Shown here piece by piece: positions 23,300 through 35,300 of a stretch of DNA of 64,000 bases (its first letter is position 1; each line of letters opens with the position of its first letter). Source of the stretch: Closterium sp. Naga37s-1 (taxonomy: Eukaryota > Streptophyta > Zygnematophyceae > Desmidiales > Closteriaceae); the NCBI GenBank assembly GCA_947471745.1, contig CANJKZ010000092.1, forward strand, positions 744,001 through 808,000. Direction: 5' to 3'. The position numbers and the translations under genes are program-made. The notes beneath the pieces are model-generated. The model had not been told where the DNA came from, made no database searches, and saw nothing but the letters and a program-made list of their open reading frames with translations.

Positions 23300-24498
23300 C
23301 TATCCTTCAGCTGCAAAGGGATCCACTTCGCCAGCATCCGCAACAAGCGGGGGTAAAGACGCTAAATCCTCCCCAGATGGAGGGTAGAAAGTGGGGAAAG
23401 GTAGCTGCAGGCCGCCATGCTCTTGAGCGTCTGGCCCCTGCACCTCGTGCTTCCTCACTGCATCCTTCACAAACACGAAGTTTCCACTGTGCCCAGGAAC
23501 CTGGTCAGAGAAGAGAGGGAGGGAAGGGGTGGAACATTTAGGCGCACGGGCAATCAAATGGTGCCCCTGAGTGGAAAATGTAGACATGAAGTTGTCACTA
23601 TGCCTGGAACTTGCCGGGAAGGGACTAACGAGAGATTGAGGAGCACCCTCAGAACAGCAGGCGCAAACCCCTTGACTGACCTGCCCCTTCACCCACAGCA
23701 GGTCCCTTGCTGGTTCCAACTTGTGCACCCAACCACTCTGCACCGTGCCCCACCCACCACCTTGTACACACCGACCGATGTGTTTTCAATTAGACTCATG
23801 ACCCACCTCCTCTTGGAGCCACACTCACCACCTGCCCCAACCACCTGCCCCTTCACCCACAGCAGCCCCCGTGCCGGCTGAACCTTGTACACCCACACGC
23901 TCTGCACCGTGCCCCATCTACCTACCCAGTGCATGCCGAACAACGTGCCCCAGCGCCTATATTTACGCAGCCACCTGCCCCAACCACCTGCCCCTTCACC
24001 CACAGCAGCCCCCATGCACGCTCTGCACAGCACACCTCGTATACACAAACCAATGTGCTTTTCAATCCGGTCAAAACGCACCTGCCCCTTCACCCACAGC
24101 AGCCCTCTGGCCGGTTCCACCTTGTACACCCACACGCTCTGCACCGTGCGCTGCTTGTTGCCCATCTGCCCCGCCATCTTCTTGTTCTTGAACACCTGTG
24201 GGTCGGGAGCAGGGGGAGCAGAGGGAGTAGGGGGAGCAGAGGGAGTAGGGGGGGCAGGGGGCGCAGGGCGGGGCAGGAAAACAATGGGGACGAGTAACGG
24301 GGGACACCTGCAACGGGGGACACCTGCAACGGGGGACACCTTCTCTAGCACTAGAGGAACGAAATGTACTCTAGCTAGTGCTCCCTGCATGCTCTCTCAT
24401 GTGCTAGCAACCACTCTCACCTTGCCGGGGTCCTGCCGGCCTCCTGTGGATCCATGGCTTCGATGTGAGAGAGCGATGCTCTGTGGGATGCAACCTCA

Positions 24499-24560
<62 letters not shown>

Positions 24561-27500
24561 ACTGCAGTCTCACCGCACCATGCCTGCTTGCAACCAGCCT
24601 CACCTTGCCAGGGTCCTGCCGGCCGCCAGTAGACCCGTGGCTTCGATGTGAGAGCGATGCTCCGTGGGATGCGGGCATGCCCTTGAACCCCCACCGCTTC
24701 ATGGGACCCTGTGGGACGAGGAACAAGGGCAAGGGAGAAGAAAACGGGGGGAGGTAGAGAGATAAGGGGATGGATGGAGGCAGAAAACACTCCAGAACAA
24801 AAGCTGGCAACACACCCCCCCCCCTCAAAATGGCTCTTTCGGGCGCTTGCGCAAAAGCCATACCTAGAAGCTCTTTCGCACAATAGTCCCTGGAACCCCA
24901 TCAGCCACACACACACAAGCACCAGCCATACCTGGAATCCTTTTCCCACGGTGGTCCCTGTGACGTCCACAAACTGCCCGGGAACAAAGTGCCGCACGTC
25001 TATGGGCGTGCCCACGGGCAGAATACAATCCTCTGACACACGGAACTCCACTAGTTTTCGCTTCAAAGGCACCCCTGCTGCCCGGAAATGCCCCAGCTCC
25101 GGTTTGGTCAGCTGCTTTGGTTTTTTCTGCCCGGACCCGATTTGCAGGGAGGTGTATCCTTCTTTTTCCCTTGTTTTCACCTGCCGGGGAGAGGGGTAGA
25201 GAGAAAAAGGTCACAAGGAAGGCTTACAAGAAAGGTGCAAGGGAGGTTACTGGGAAGGTGCAAGGGAGGTTACAAGAAAGGTGCAAGGGAGGTTACTGGG
25301 AAGGTGCAAGGGTGGTTACTGGGAAGGTGCAAGGGTGGTTACTGGGAAGGTGCAAGGGTGGTTACTGGGAAGGTGCAAGGGAGGTTACTGGGAAGGTGCA
25401 AGGGAGGTTACTGGGAAGGTGCAAGGGAGGATACTAGGAAGGTGCAAGGGAGGATACTAGGAAGGTTCAAGCGAGGTTACTAGGGAGGGGCAAAGAAGGG
25501 TTACAGGACCAAATATTCCCAGTTGCACCTACCCCATATTTCTTAAAACGCCATTCTCCCCAACAGGCTCATTGCCGAATCTACCTTCATCACCATCCCC
25601 AGTCGCACCTACTCTGGATGTACCCTTCCCGGTTGCACTACCCAGGCATACCTACCCCAACCACAGCACACCTACCTACCCCAGTCGTCCCAGCCCCAGT
25701 CGTCCCTACCCCAGCCCCAGTCGTCCCTACCCCAGTCGTCCCTATTCCAGTCGTCCCTACCCCAGTCGTCCCTACCCCAGTCGTCCCTACCCCAGTCGTC
25801 CCTATTCCAGTCGTCCCTACCCCAGTCGTCCCTATTCCAGTCGTCCCTACCCCAGTCGTCCCTATTCCAGTCGTCCCTACCCCAGTCGTCCCTACCCCAG
25901 TCGTCCCTACCCCAGTCGTCCCTACCCCAGTCGTCCCTACCCCAGTCGTCCCTACCCCAGTCGTCCCTACCCCAGTCGTCCCTATTCCAGTCGTCCCTAC
26001 CCCAGTCGTCCCTACCCCAGTCGTCCCTACCCCAGTCGTCCCTATTCCAGTCGTCCCTACCCCAGTCGTCCCTACCCCAGTCGTCCCTACCCCAGTCGTC
26101 CCTACCCCAGTCGTCCCTACCCCAGTCGTCCCTACCCCAGCCCCTAACCCTATCGCACCTGCACGACTTGGTTGTCATCAATCCAGAGCACACTAAGGCA
26201 TAACTACCCCAACCACAGCATAACTACCCCAACCACAGCACAACTACCCCAACCACAGCATAACTACCCCAACCACAGCATAACTACCCCAACCACAGCA
26301 TAATTACCCCAACCACAGCATAACTACCCCAACCACAGCATAACTACCCCAACCACAGCATAACTACCCCAACCACAGCATAACTACCCCAACCACAGCA
26401 TAACTACCCCAACCACAGCATAACTACCCCAACCACAGCATAACTACCCCAACCACAGCATAACTACCCCAACCACAGCATAACTACCCCAACCACAGCA
26501 TAACTACCCCAACCACAGCATAACTACCCCAACCACAGCATAACTACCCCAACCACAGCATACCTACCCCAACCACAGCATAACTACCCCAACAACAGCA
26601 TAACTACCCCAACCACAGCATAACTACCCCAACCACAGCATAACTACCCCAACCACAGCATAACTACCCCAACCACAGCATAACTACCCCAACCACAGCA
26701 TAACTACCCCAACCACAGCATACCTACCCCAACCACAGCATAACTACCCCAACAACAGCATAACTACCCCAACCACAGCATAACTACCCCAACCACAGCA
26801 TAACTACCCCAACCACAGCATAACTACCCCAAACACAGCATACCTACCCCAACCACAGCATAACTACCCCAACCACAGCATACCTACTCCAGTCATCCCT
26901 ACCCCAGCCGTACCTGCAATCATGAATCATGACCATACCTGCACGACTTGGTTGTCGTCTATCCAGAGCACAGTCAGGCATGTACCTACCTACCCCAGTC
27001 GTACCCATCCTAGTCGTACCTAACCCAGGACTAGGTCCCTACCCCAGTCATACCTGCACGACTTGGTTGTCATCTATCCAGAGCACAGTCAGGGGGATCC
27101 TAACCCCCCATTTGTCCCACGTGGCTGTCATCCCGCACTTCACGGCGATCGCGCCCGTGCGCACGGATCTCCCCGCGGTCAGCCCTTCTTCGTCGTCATC
27201 CTCCCCCCATCCGCGGACCACCTCCTCCGCCTCCTCCGCCGCCGCTGCCGGAGCGGCGGAAGCGGCGGATGCGGAGTGGAAATTCCGCGAGTGAATTTGT
27301 GCGGTGGAAGCGGAAGCGGAAGCGGAAGCGGAAGCTGAAGCGGCGGGAGTGAGTTGCGGAGGAGCGGAAAGATGCGCGGAGAGGAGGCTCCGCGTGCAGC
27401 TTGGTAACCCGCGAAGCAGATCGACTCTCAAGATCTGATCGCCGGAGGCTGCGGCGGCGCCGGCGCCGGCAGCGGCGGAAGAATCAAACACTCTGGTGTA

Positions 27501-27677
27501 TAGCTGAGACACGGGAGTGAGGGCGTGGGCATGGTGAATGGAGTAGTGACCGTGTGGAGAATTGGGGTAATGGTAGGTCGAATGGTGATGGTATAAAGGC
27601 GGGGTTCTGGCGGTTCGGCGGCTTCGCGACGCGCTTCTGACGCTCTGTGCTGCCACGGAGCCAAGCCGCCGGAACAT
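23300..27677 (-). CDS. Bacterial-type ribosomal protein L3 (uL3), organellar
   Basis: Five minus-strand exons join in frame to 430 aa: 27677-27054, 25180-24932, 24708-24604, 24195-24082 and 23500-23300. The L3 core is plain: [17 protein letters not shown], then [78 protein letters not shown] and the [20 protein letters not shown] segment. It binds 23S-type rRNA near the peptidyl-transferase centre. The roughly 180-residue N-terminal extension begins [20 protein letters not shown], typical of a mitochondrial presequence, and then turns His/Ser/Ala-rich. Mitochondrial location is inferred. Intron 1 (27053-25181) is almost wholly minisatellite. Confidence 0.9.
23675..24045 (-). repeat. Copies of the L3 exon 4 end with its donor
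   Basis: At least three partial copies (about 23680-23770, 23838-23935, 23975-24040) of the exon segment coding [20 protein letters not shown], followed by the donor, lie in the intron after the intact exon. A partial copy of exon 3 lies at about 24420-24475. Confidence 0.85.
24500..24558 (+). repeat. (CA)n microsatellite in L3 intron 3
   Basis: About 29 uninterrupted CA units, intronic. Confidence 0.95.
25216..25495 (+). repeat. About 24-bp minisatellite in L3 intron 1
   Basis: About eleven units of AAGGTGCAAGGGAGGTTACT plus 3-4 nt, with few changes. Confidence 0.95.
25676..26145 (+). repeat. 15-bp minisatellite in L3 intron 1
   Basis: About 31 units of CCCAGTCGTCCCTAC, with periodic CCTATTCC variants suggesting higher-order copying. 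On the transcribed strand the unit resembles the intron sequence just after the exon 1 donor (GTATGACTGGGGTAGG). The 15-bp period leaves frames open as PVVPT or GRDDW repeats, which are not genes. Confidence 0.95.
26151..27000 (-). repeat. Two extra copies of the L3 exon 1 end with its donor
   Basis: The exon 1 end coding [10 protein letters not shown] followed by its donor recurs at about 26153-26192 and 26935-26975, flanking the 20-bp array. The intact exon ends at 27054. Confidence 0.85.
26201..26880 (+). repeat. 20-bp minisatellite, 34 exact-length units
   Basis: TAACTACCCCAACCACAGCA repeated 34 times without length change (680 bp). Substitutions are few, mostly TAAC to TACC. It has no spacers, so it is not a CRISPR array. 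Confidence 0.97.
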
Positions 27678-28730
27678 GATGATGACAGCAGACGGTGGTG
27701 GTGATGACAGCAGACGGTGGTGGTGATGACAGCAGACGGTAGTGATGATGACAGCAGACGGTAGTGATGATGACAGAGGACGGTAGTGATGACGACAGCA
27801 GACGGTGGTGTTAGGAACGCCGCGCAAGCGACGAGGGAGGGGGAGCACTAAGGCAGCGTGAGTAACGATTAGCAAGGAGCGAGAAGGACTGGCGGTAAGG
27901 TCGTCCAAGGACTACGGGCGGCTCGTGTTTGGATCCGTTGCCTCACCGCGTAGCCGCCAAAACCACTAACTGGTGAAACCGAGGAATAAGTGGCACAGTA
28001 TTCACGGTGTTGAGTGCTCCGATGCTAAACTACAATCGCCAATCTCAGATGCGTAAAGCTGCGTATTTGAACAATCCAGAATAATGTATATTTCTTTTCC
28101 CGTTCCCTCCTGCATTGGAGGTGGGTGCTTTTCATTGGCTCGCGCTGGTGGCAGCTGGCGAATCCTGACGAATCAGCGCGCTACTCGGCTGTGGAAGCTG
28201 TCTTCATTGCGAGTACAACTACGAAGGGTAACGTTTGTCGTCATAGGTTTCGCAAAATGACACTTTCGTGCATGAGTTTCCTCACGAAACCAAGTTCTGA
28301 AATTCAGGACCAAAAACCAAGAGATTCCACGGACCAGTCTCTCATCAGTTACAGGTATCTTGATTCTACTCTCTCGATTCTACTCTGTTGTCGGCCGTTT
28401 GGGATCATCCTTGACTTGCGGGACTATTGAAAGTTTTTGTGGTCTTTATAGCTTCATTTAGGAGTACTATTGTCAACTCAAGGCGCGACGTTGTTTTTTT
28501 CGCTCCGTCCCCATCAGATCAGTTTCATTTCTCAGCAATCCACGACGGCACCGACCTCGCTACAGCCTCTCGTTCCTCACGATATCGTTCTTGCAAAGAC
28601 CACGCTTTCGCCGGTCAAGGCTTCATTCTCCATGCTCCTGAATCTTACAGAGAGTAAACCTCGTGCGTTTCGGTCAAGGCTTCTTTCTTCATCTTCCTGA
28701 AGCTTCCAGCAGTTCCGTCGCCATGCGGGT

Positions 28731-28748
28731 TTTTGAAGCGCTCTAAAA
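28731..28748. repeat. Decayed palindrome (site 5)
   Basis: TTTTGAAGCGCTCTAAAA, two mismatched pairs. It is part of a repeat unit that returns at site 6. Confidence 0.6.
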
Positions 28749-29065
28749 GTCGACCTCGTTCTCCCCCGTCCAAACGGCTTTCTACGTGTTACGTCGCCCT
28801 GCGGGCTCTACATGTTCCGTGCAATCAACCTTTTCCATGTTCCTGAAGCTTTCGGCGAGTAGACCTCGTGCTCCTGACCTCGTGCTCTCTCGTCGAGACT
28901 TTTGTTCTCCATGTTTATGAATCTTCCCGTGATCACACCTCGTGCTCGAGCTGTCAAAAGAGGACAGGTGGGCTGCGAAGGCCTCGTGATCACACCTCGT
29001 GCTCGCCGGTGAGGGCTTCTTTCTCCAAGTCACTGAATCTTCCAGCAGTTCCATCGCCCTGCGGT

Positions 29066-29083
29066 TTTTTCGAGCGCTATAAA
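29066..29083. repeat. Decayed palindrome (site 6)
   Basis: A diverged copy of site 5 with the same AGCGCT-type centre, in the same local tandem repeat. Confidence 0.45.
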
Positions 29084-29163
29084 CTCGACCTCGCGCACTC
29101 GGATCAAAGCTGCATTCCCCATGTTTCTGAATCTTCCAGACGTCCCTACAACCACAGCCTGCC

Positions 29164-29217
29164 ATGGGGTCGCTTCCCAGAAGGCGATGCCTCGCCTGGC
29201 TCCTCCGCGCCAAATGA
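29164..29217 (+). other. uORF made by duplication of the MRS2 start region
   Basis: The left copy of the duplicated start region reads MGSLPRRRCLAWLLRAK and then a stop. The real start at 29311 reads MGSLARRRCLAWLLHASETA. If the leader includes 29164, ribosomes meet this 17-codon frame first. Confidence 0.55.
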
Positions 29218-29240
29218 TGAATGTTTTCTTTCGCTTTTGA

Positions 29241-29261
29241 CCTTTCAGTCGACTCAAAAGG
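29241..29261. repeat. Palindrome, TCGA core with mismatches (site 7)
   Basis: CCTTTCAGTCGACTCAAAAG followed by G, between two copies of the MRS2 start-codon region (about 29160-29213 and 29308-29361). Confidence 0.8.
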
Positions 29262-29310
29262 CACCTCGTGAAAAGGCACATCTTCCCAGCTGTTACCGCC
29301 GTCCTCTGCC

Positions 29311-32300
29311 ATGGGGTCGTTAGCCAGAAGGCGGTGCCTCGCCTGGCTCCTCCACGCCAGTGAAACCGCATCTGTTGCTTCCAGACTTCCCTTTGCACTT
29401 CCCAAGAATCAGCTCATACGCGTAATAAGCAATTCCGTCAACTCCTCAAACACGAAACACGTCCTCAGAATTGCCGATACCTGCAAGACTTTCGAGAACT
29501 CCAGGTCGCGTTCGCCAGCTGCATCTGTGCTGGCAGCGGTGGTTACCAGTGGACCTACCGGTGACACGGGCAGGGCGGGTGTCCGGAGCCTTCACCCGTC
29601 CCCACATGTGAGGGTGTTTCATGCCTCTGCGCCGGCAGCAGTGGTTACAGGCGGTGCAACTGGTGGTGACACAGGCAGGGCGGGTGTGAGGGCGCTGCAG
29701 CCTTCTTCCCCGCATGTGAGGGTGTTTCATGCCTCGGCGCCGGCAGCAGTGGTGACAGGCACGACTGGTGACACGGGCAAGGCGGGTGTGAGGGGGCTGC
29801 AGCCCGCCCTTGAGGGCTCAAGCGAGCATGCGGGGGAGGCGGGGCGGTCGAAGCTGGTGGAGGCGTTTCAGATTCAAGTGAGTGGCTGGCAGATGTGGAT
29901 TGTGCGACGTGCATGGGGTGCGAGTTTTGAGTTGACTCAAACTCGTGAGTCGTAGGCAGATGTGCATGGCACGAGAGTATGCGGGGGAGGCGGGGCGGTC
30001 GAAGCTGGTGGAGGCGTTTCAGATTCAAGTGAGTGGCTGGCAGATGTGCATGAGAGTGTGCATGGCACTCTGCTTAGACCCACACGAGCATGCAGGAGAG
30101 GAGGGGCAGGGCGGTCGAAGCTGGAGGAGGCGTTTCAAATTCAAGCTGCGTAAATGAGCATTAGAAAGATCCGACTAAGCTATAGATAAGAGTATATCTT
30201 CTCACCCGTTACATTCTCTCTTTTTCTCCCTCTCATTTCGTCCCCTGATTTTCTATCCCACCTCTCCTCATTGTGTTCTCCCATCCTTTCGCACAGGCAG
30301 CATCAGGCCCCATGCGTGGCTTCATGGTTGCGCTGCGTAAGTCCGAGCTCGGTTTTCAGACCGGCCTTGCATGTTTGAGGTCTCGAATGCCATCCTTCCA
30401 TTGTCGCTCACTCCTCCTCCACCTCTTTTTCAAGCCCCCCCGCTTCCCCTCCCCTCCCCCCCCCCCCCCGCACAGGCAGCATCAGACCCCATGCGTGGCT
30501 TCATGGTGGCACTGCGGAAGTCCGAGCTCGGTTTTGAGACCGGCCTTGCGCTGAGGGACCTGCGAGTGGTCATTTCCGCCCTGCAGAACCAGGTGCGGCG
30601 ATGAAGCTACCGAACCAGGTGGGCTGCCGAACCAGGTGGCTTGCCAATCATGTAGGCTGCCAATCCAGTTGGGCTACCAAACCAGGTGAGCTGCCGAACC
30701 AGGTTAGCTGCCAAACCAGGTGAGCTGCCGAACCAGGTGAGCTGCCGAACCAGGTTAGCTGCCGAACCAGGTGAGCTACTGAACCAGGTTAGCTGCCGAA
30801 CCAGGTGAGCTGCCGAACCAGGTTAGCTGCCGAACCAGGTTAGCTGCCGAACCAGGTTAGCTGCCGAACCAGGTTAGCTGCCGAACCAGGTTAGCTGCCG
30901 AACCAGGTTAGCTGCCTAACCAGGTTAGCTGCCCTCAACACTTCCTCTCCCCGCTTTCTTTCCTCTCCTCTTCCGAATTCTACCCGGACTCGACCCATCC
31001 CCTAGATCCCTTTTATTCTCATTCTCGAGTCTGGCGCACGTGAGAGCAGTCATCACAGCCAACCGCGCCTACGTCTCAACATCTCCCCTTTTTTCTCTTC
31101 CCCCGCCTTTCTTTACCCCCGCTTCCCCCGTCCTCCTCCACCCAACCCAACTAGATTTTCACTGTCCTCATCCGCCCGCCGCCCGCGGGCCATACTGGTG
31201 AGTCTCGTGCACGTGAGGGCAGTCATCACAGCCAACTGCGCCTACGAGATGACTTTTGAGTCGACTCAAAAGTCATCCGCCCGCCGCCCGCGGGCCATTG
31301 TGGAGAGTCTCGTGCACGTGAGGGCAGTCATCACAGCCAACTGCGCCTACGTCTTCAACACCTCCCATCCTCTCTTTTTCCTCTCCTGTCTCTACCCCTC
31401 CCTTCCCCCTTATCCCCCGGCCCTTGTCCTTTGTGCCACAGATCCCCACTATCCTCATCCGCCCACGGGCCATAGTGGTGAGTCTGGCGCACGTGAGGGC
31501 AGTCATCACAGCCAACCGCGCATATGTCCTCAACACCTCCTCTTCCCCACTATCTTCCCTCTCCTTTCCTGTACTCTCTCCCCACTTCCAACCACTTCCC
31601 GTGACTGGTCTCCTTATTCCCCATATCCCCCCTCTACAGATCCCCACCATTCTCATCCGCCCGCGGGCCATAGTGGTGAGTCTGGCGCACGTGAGAGCAG
31701 TCATCACAGCCAACCGCGCCTACGTCCTCAACACCTCCTCGCCCCGCGTGCGGCAACGACTCATCCCCACCCTCCTGCGCCGCCTCTCTGCTTCGCGCTC
31801 GGCCGCTGCTGCTGGTGGTGGTGCTGGTTCTGGTGGTGGGGGTGCTGGGTGTGATGTTTGCTCTCCCCCATCGCCCTCCTCCCCAGCTTCGTTTTCGGGG
31901 TCGGATACGTTTTTCTCGGGTGCTGTGACGGTGTTTTCTGACTGCGGGGGTGAACATCAGGGGAGTGAGGTGCGTGGATTGGAGGAGGGAAGGGATAAGA
32001 GGGGGGTGGAGCAAAGGGAGCTGGAACGGGAGGAACAGCTGCAGGAGAAGCAGCAGCGACAGGAAGGGCAGCAGAAGGTACTGGGGCAGGAATATGGAGA
32101 GGGGCAGGGGCAGGGGCAGGGGGAGGGGCAGGGGCAGGGGCGAGAGCAGTGGGGTTCTGATGTGTGGGGTGGTGAGGAAAGCAGGTGTAGGGAGAGTGGG
32201 AGGGAGGTGACGGGAGTGTGTGGGAGAGGAGAGGATGATTATGAAGCGAGGGGGCATGGAGAGAGAAGGGAGGGAATTTTCTTAGAAGAGGAGAGGGAGG

Positions 32301-35300
32301 AGAGGAGAGGGGGTGATAAAAGGGATGATGGGACGGATGGTGGGAGGACTGATGAGCGAGAAGAGGAGTGGTGTCAGGGGTGGCAGGAGGAGGTATCTGA
32401 GAGGAGGAGAGAGGAGTGGAGGGCGAGGAGGCAGAGAGAGGAGGAGAGGAGGAGGAACAAGCGATGGCTGGAGGATTTGGAGAAAGAAAGCAAGGGAAGG
32501 TTCAGTGAAGCTTCGAATGGAGAGGAGGAGGAGGGGGAGGGGGGGCGGGAGCACGGGGATGGGCATTTGATTGGGAGTGACGGGCAGTGGGAGCGATACG
32601 GGGAGGTGCTTCTGCTGGAGTTGACTCAGAAAGACGGTGTTCTGTTAAAGCCTGGTCAGGCAGGGCAGTTGGGTCAGCCGGGCCAGTTAGGTCAGTCGGA
32701 GCAGTCCAGTCTAATGTCACAAGGGGAGGTGCTTGTAAGGGAGGGTGAGGCGAAGACAAGGCAAAGGGGAGGGGAAAAAGGGGAGGAGGGGAGCAGAGTG
32801 GATGGAGGAAGTGGGGGGTGGGTAAGAAGGGAAACGAGGGACCAGGAGAAGGCTAAGGGAGGGGAAGAGAGGAGGTGGGTGGAGCATCTGGAAGGGAGGG
32901 GAAGGACGGGAGGAGTAGAGGGTGTGAGGGGTGGAGTGGTGGGTGGGAGTGGTGGAGAGGCGAGTGGAAGGGGTGCTGGAGAGGGTAAGATAGACATGAG
33001 GGATGCTAGTACCACTACCACCACCAACGACAACACCACGAACAATAACAGCACGAAACACCCTCCCCAGTCCACAGCAGCCCTGACCATACCCAGGGTC
33101 GCACCCACCCCGTTTGAATTCCAAGTCCTAGAGGCCCTTCTAGACGAGGTCGGGGTGACTCTGAAGGTCAAGTACGCGTCCATATTCCCGGGCGTGTACC
33201 AGGGCTTGAGGGCGTTCGCCGGGGGGCGAGTGCCGTATGAGCGGGCCATGGCGGAGCAGGAGGCGTTTCTGAGAGCCAAGAACGAGCTGCTGCGGCTGGA
33301 GCGGAGCGCCAATCAGATCTGCAACGCCGTCCGGGAAGTGCTGTCGAATGATGAGGTGAGCACATGAGGGGAAGGGGGGGGGGGGGATGTGTGTAAAGGC
33401 GTTCCTGACTCCTGAGAGCTGAAATTGAGCTGCTGAGGCTGGAGAGGAGCGCCAACCAGATCTGCAACGCCGTCCGTGAAGTGCAGTCGAATGATGAGGT
33501 GAGCACATGAGGGGAAGGGGGGGGGGATGTGTGTAAAGGCGTTCCTGACTCCTGAGAGCTGAAATTGAGCTGCTGCGGCTGGAGAGGAGCGCCAACCAGA
33601 TCTGCAACGCCGTCCGTGAAGTGCTGTCAAATGATGAGGTGAGCATGGTTTGGTATAGAATTCATCTGAGGAGCCTCAGAAGGAGGCCTCTGAAAACGAG
33701 ATGCTGAGTCTACGAATGAGAGTCAAGTAAATCCGCAGTGCTCAGGGTGGGGAGGGGATGAGTGCGTCTTTTCTTCCTGCTTTTGAGGCGTCTCGTAACA
33801 TAGATGGTGAGGGTGGGATGAAACGTGTTTTTTCTTTCCATTCCATGTCCCTCCATGTCAGGACATGGCCGCGATGTACCTGTCGAGGAAAGCCTCCCTC
33901 ACCTCTGGTGCCACCAGCAGTGGGAAGGGGAGCACAACGAGGTGGTGGGGGAGACAGAGGGGTTTCGGCTGACATGTGTGTGTCTTGATCCTGCTTTTTC
34001 CATGTCCCTCCATGTCAGGACATGGCCGCGATGTACCTGTCGAGGAAAGCCTCCCTCACCTCTGGTGCCACCAGCAGTGGGGTGGGGAGCACAGCAACGT
34101 GGAGGAGTTTTGAGGCGCCTCAAAAGAAAGCCTCCCTCACCTCTGGTGCCACCAGCAATGGGGTGGGGAGCACAGCAACGTGGAGGAGTTTTCGGACGAC
34201 CACCTGAGGCGGGTTGACTTTTGAGTCGACTCAAAAGTCAGGAGTTTTCGGAAGACCACCTGAGGTGCATGGACGAGGTGGTGGGGGAGGCGGCTTACAT
34301 GCTCCTCCTCCGACGTCCCTTCCCTTCCCTTTCCCGCAGGACATGGCAAAGATGCACCTGTCAAGGAAAGCCTTTCTTTCTCCTAGGGGAACCAACAGTG
34401 GGAAGCACAGCGAGGTGGAGGAATTGTCGGAAGACCACCTGAGGCGCATGGAAGAGGTGGGGGGGGGCGGGGTGTGGGCTCCCTTCACGTGTGTGTCCCA
34501 ATCCTGTCCGTTCAACCCCCGTCCATGGCAGGACATGGCAGAGATGTTCCTGTCTAGAAAAGCCACTCTTGCTACTGGTGCAGCAAACAGTGGGGGGCAC
34601 AGCGAGGTGGAGGAGTTGTTGGAGGACCACCTGAGGCGCATGGAGGAGGTGGAGGGGGAGGCGGCTTACATGCTCCTCCTCCGACATCCCATCCCTTCCC
34701 TTCCCCACAGGACATGGCAGAGATGTACCTGTCAAGGAAAGGTGCGCTCCCCCCTGGCACCACCAATAGTGTGGAGCACAGCGAGGTGGAGGAGCTGTTA
34801 GAGGACCACCTAAGGCGCATGGAGGAGGTGGTGGGGGAGGCGGAACAGCTTCTGTCCATGTCCGATGCCACATCAGAGTACCTCAGAACAGCCCTGGACA
34901 GGTGGGTGATTATTGGCAGGTGAGTGAGAGTGGCGTAGAGGAGAGATACGGGAACAGCCGGAGCAGTTGTTATCCATGTCTGATGCCACATCAGAGTACC
35001 TCAGAACAGCCCTGGACAGGTGGGTGATTATTGGCAGGTGAGTGAGAGTGGCGTGGAGGAGAGATACGGGAACAGCCGGAGCAGTTGTTATCCATGCCTG
35101 ATGCCACATCAGAGTACCTCAGAACAGCCCTGGACAGGTGGGTGATTATTGGCAGGTGAGTGAGTGGAGCAGCTGCTGTCCATCTGCTTTTCTTCGCTTT
35201 TTTGTTATATTTTCTCTTCGTCTTCTTATCCTTTCCTGGCATGTAGTCAGTGTGTCGAGGAACGCGTCTCTGTTTCTTGTTTCCTCCAGTCATCTCCATA

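Larger units (their letters stand above)
27678..29310. other. Divergent intergenic region with degenerate tandem repeat
   Basis: Shared upstream region of L3 (-) and MRS2 (+). A GATGACAGCAGACGGTGGTG repeat lies at about 27678-27810. From about 28600 to 29150 irregular units contain CCTCGTG, AAGGCTTC, TTCTCCATG and CCTGAATCTTCC. Confidence 0.6.
33413..34690 (+). repeat. Copies of MRS2 exon 3 end and exon 4
   Basis: The exon 3 end (LLRLERSANQICNAVREV) with donor recurs at 33413-33500 and 33545-33642. Exon 4 starts (DMA-MYLSRKA) with acceptors recur at about 33863, 34019, 34341 and 34531, before the full exon at 34711. The copies are incomplete. Confidence 0.9.

Noticed and set aside
25572..26196. 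Long ORFs of PVVPTP and GRDDW repeats on both strands
   Set aside because: The 15-bp period keeps frames open by itself. The region is intron 1 of L3 and no ATG context or splice structure supports a gene.
26201..26880. CRISPR-like regular repeat
   Set aside because: The 20-bp units are contiguous with no spacers and lie in a eukaryotic intron.
33660..33800. Possible palindromes at 33664-33692 and 33781-33795
   Set aside because: Only GAGGCGTCTC or CTGAGG-like pieces remain, too decayed to count.
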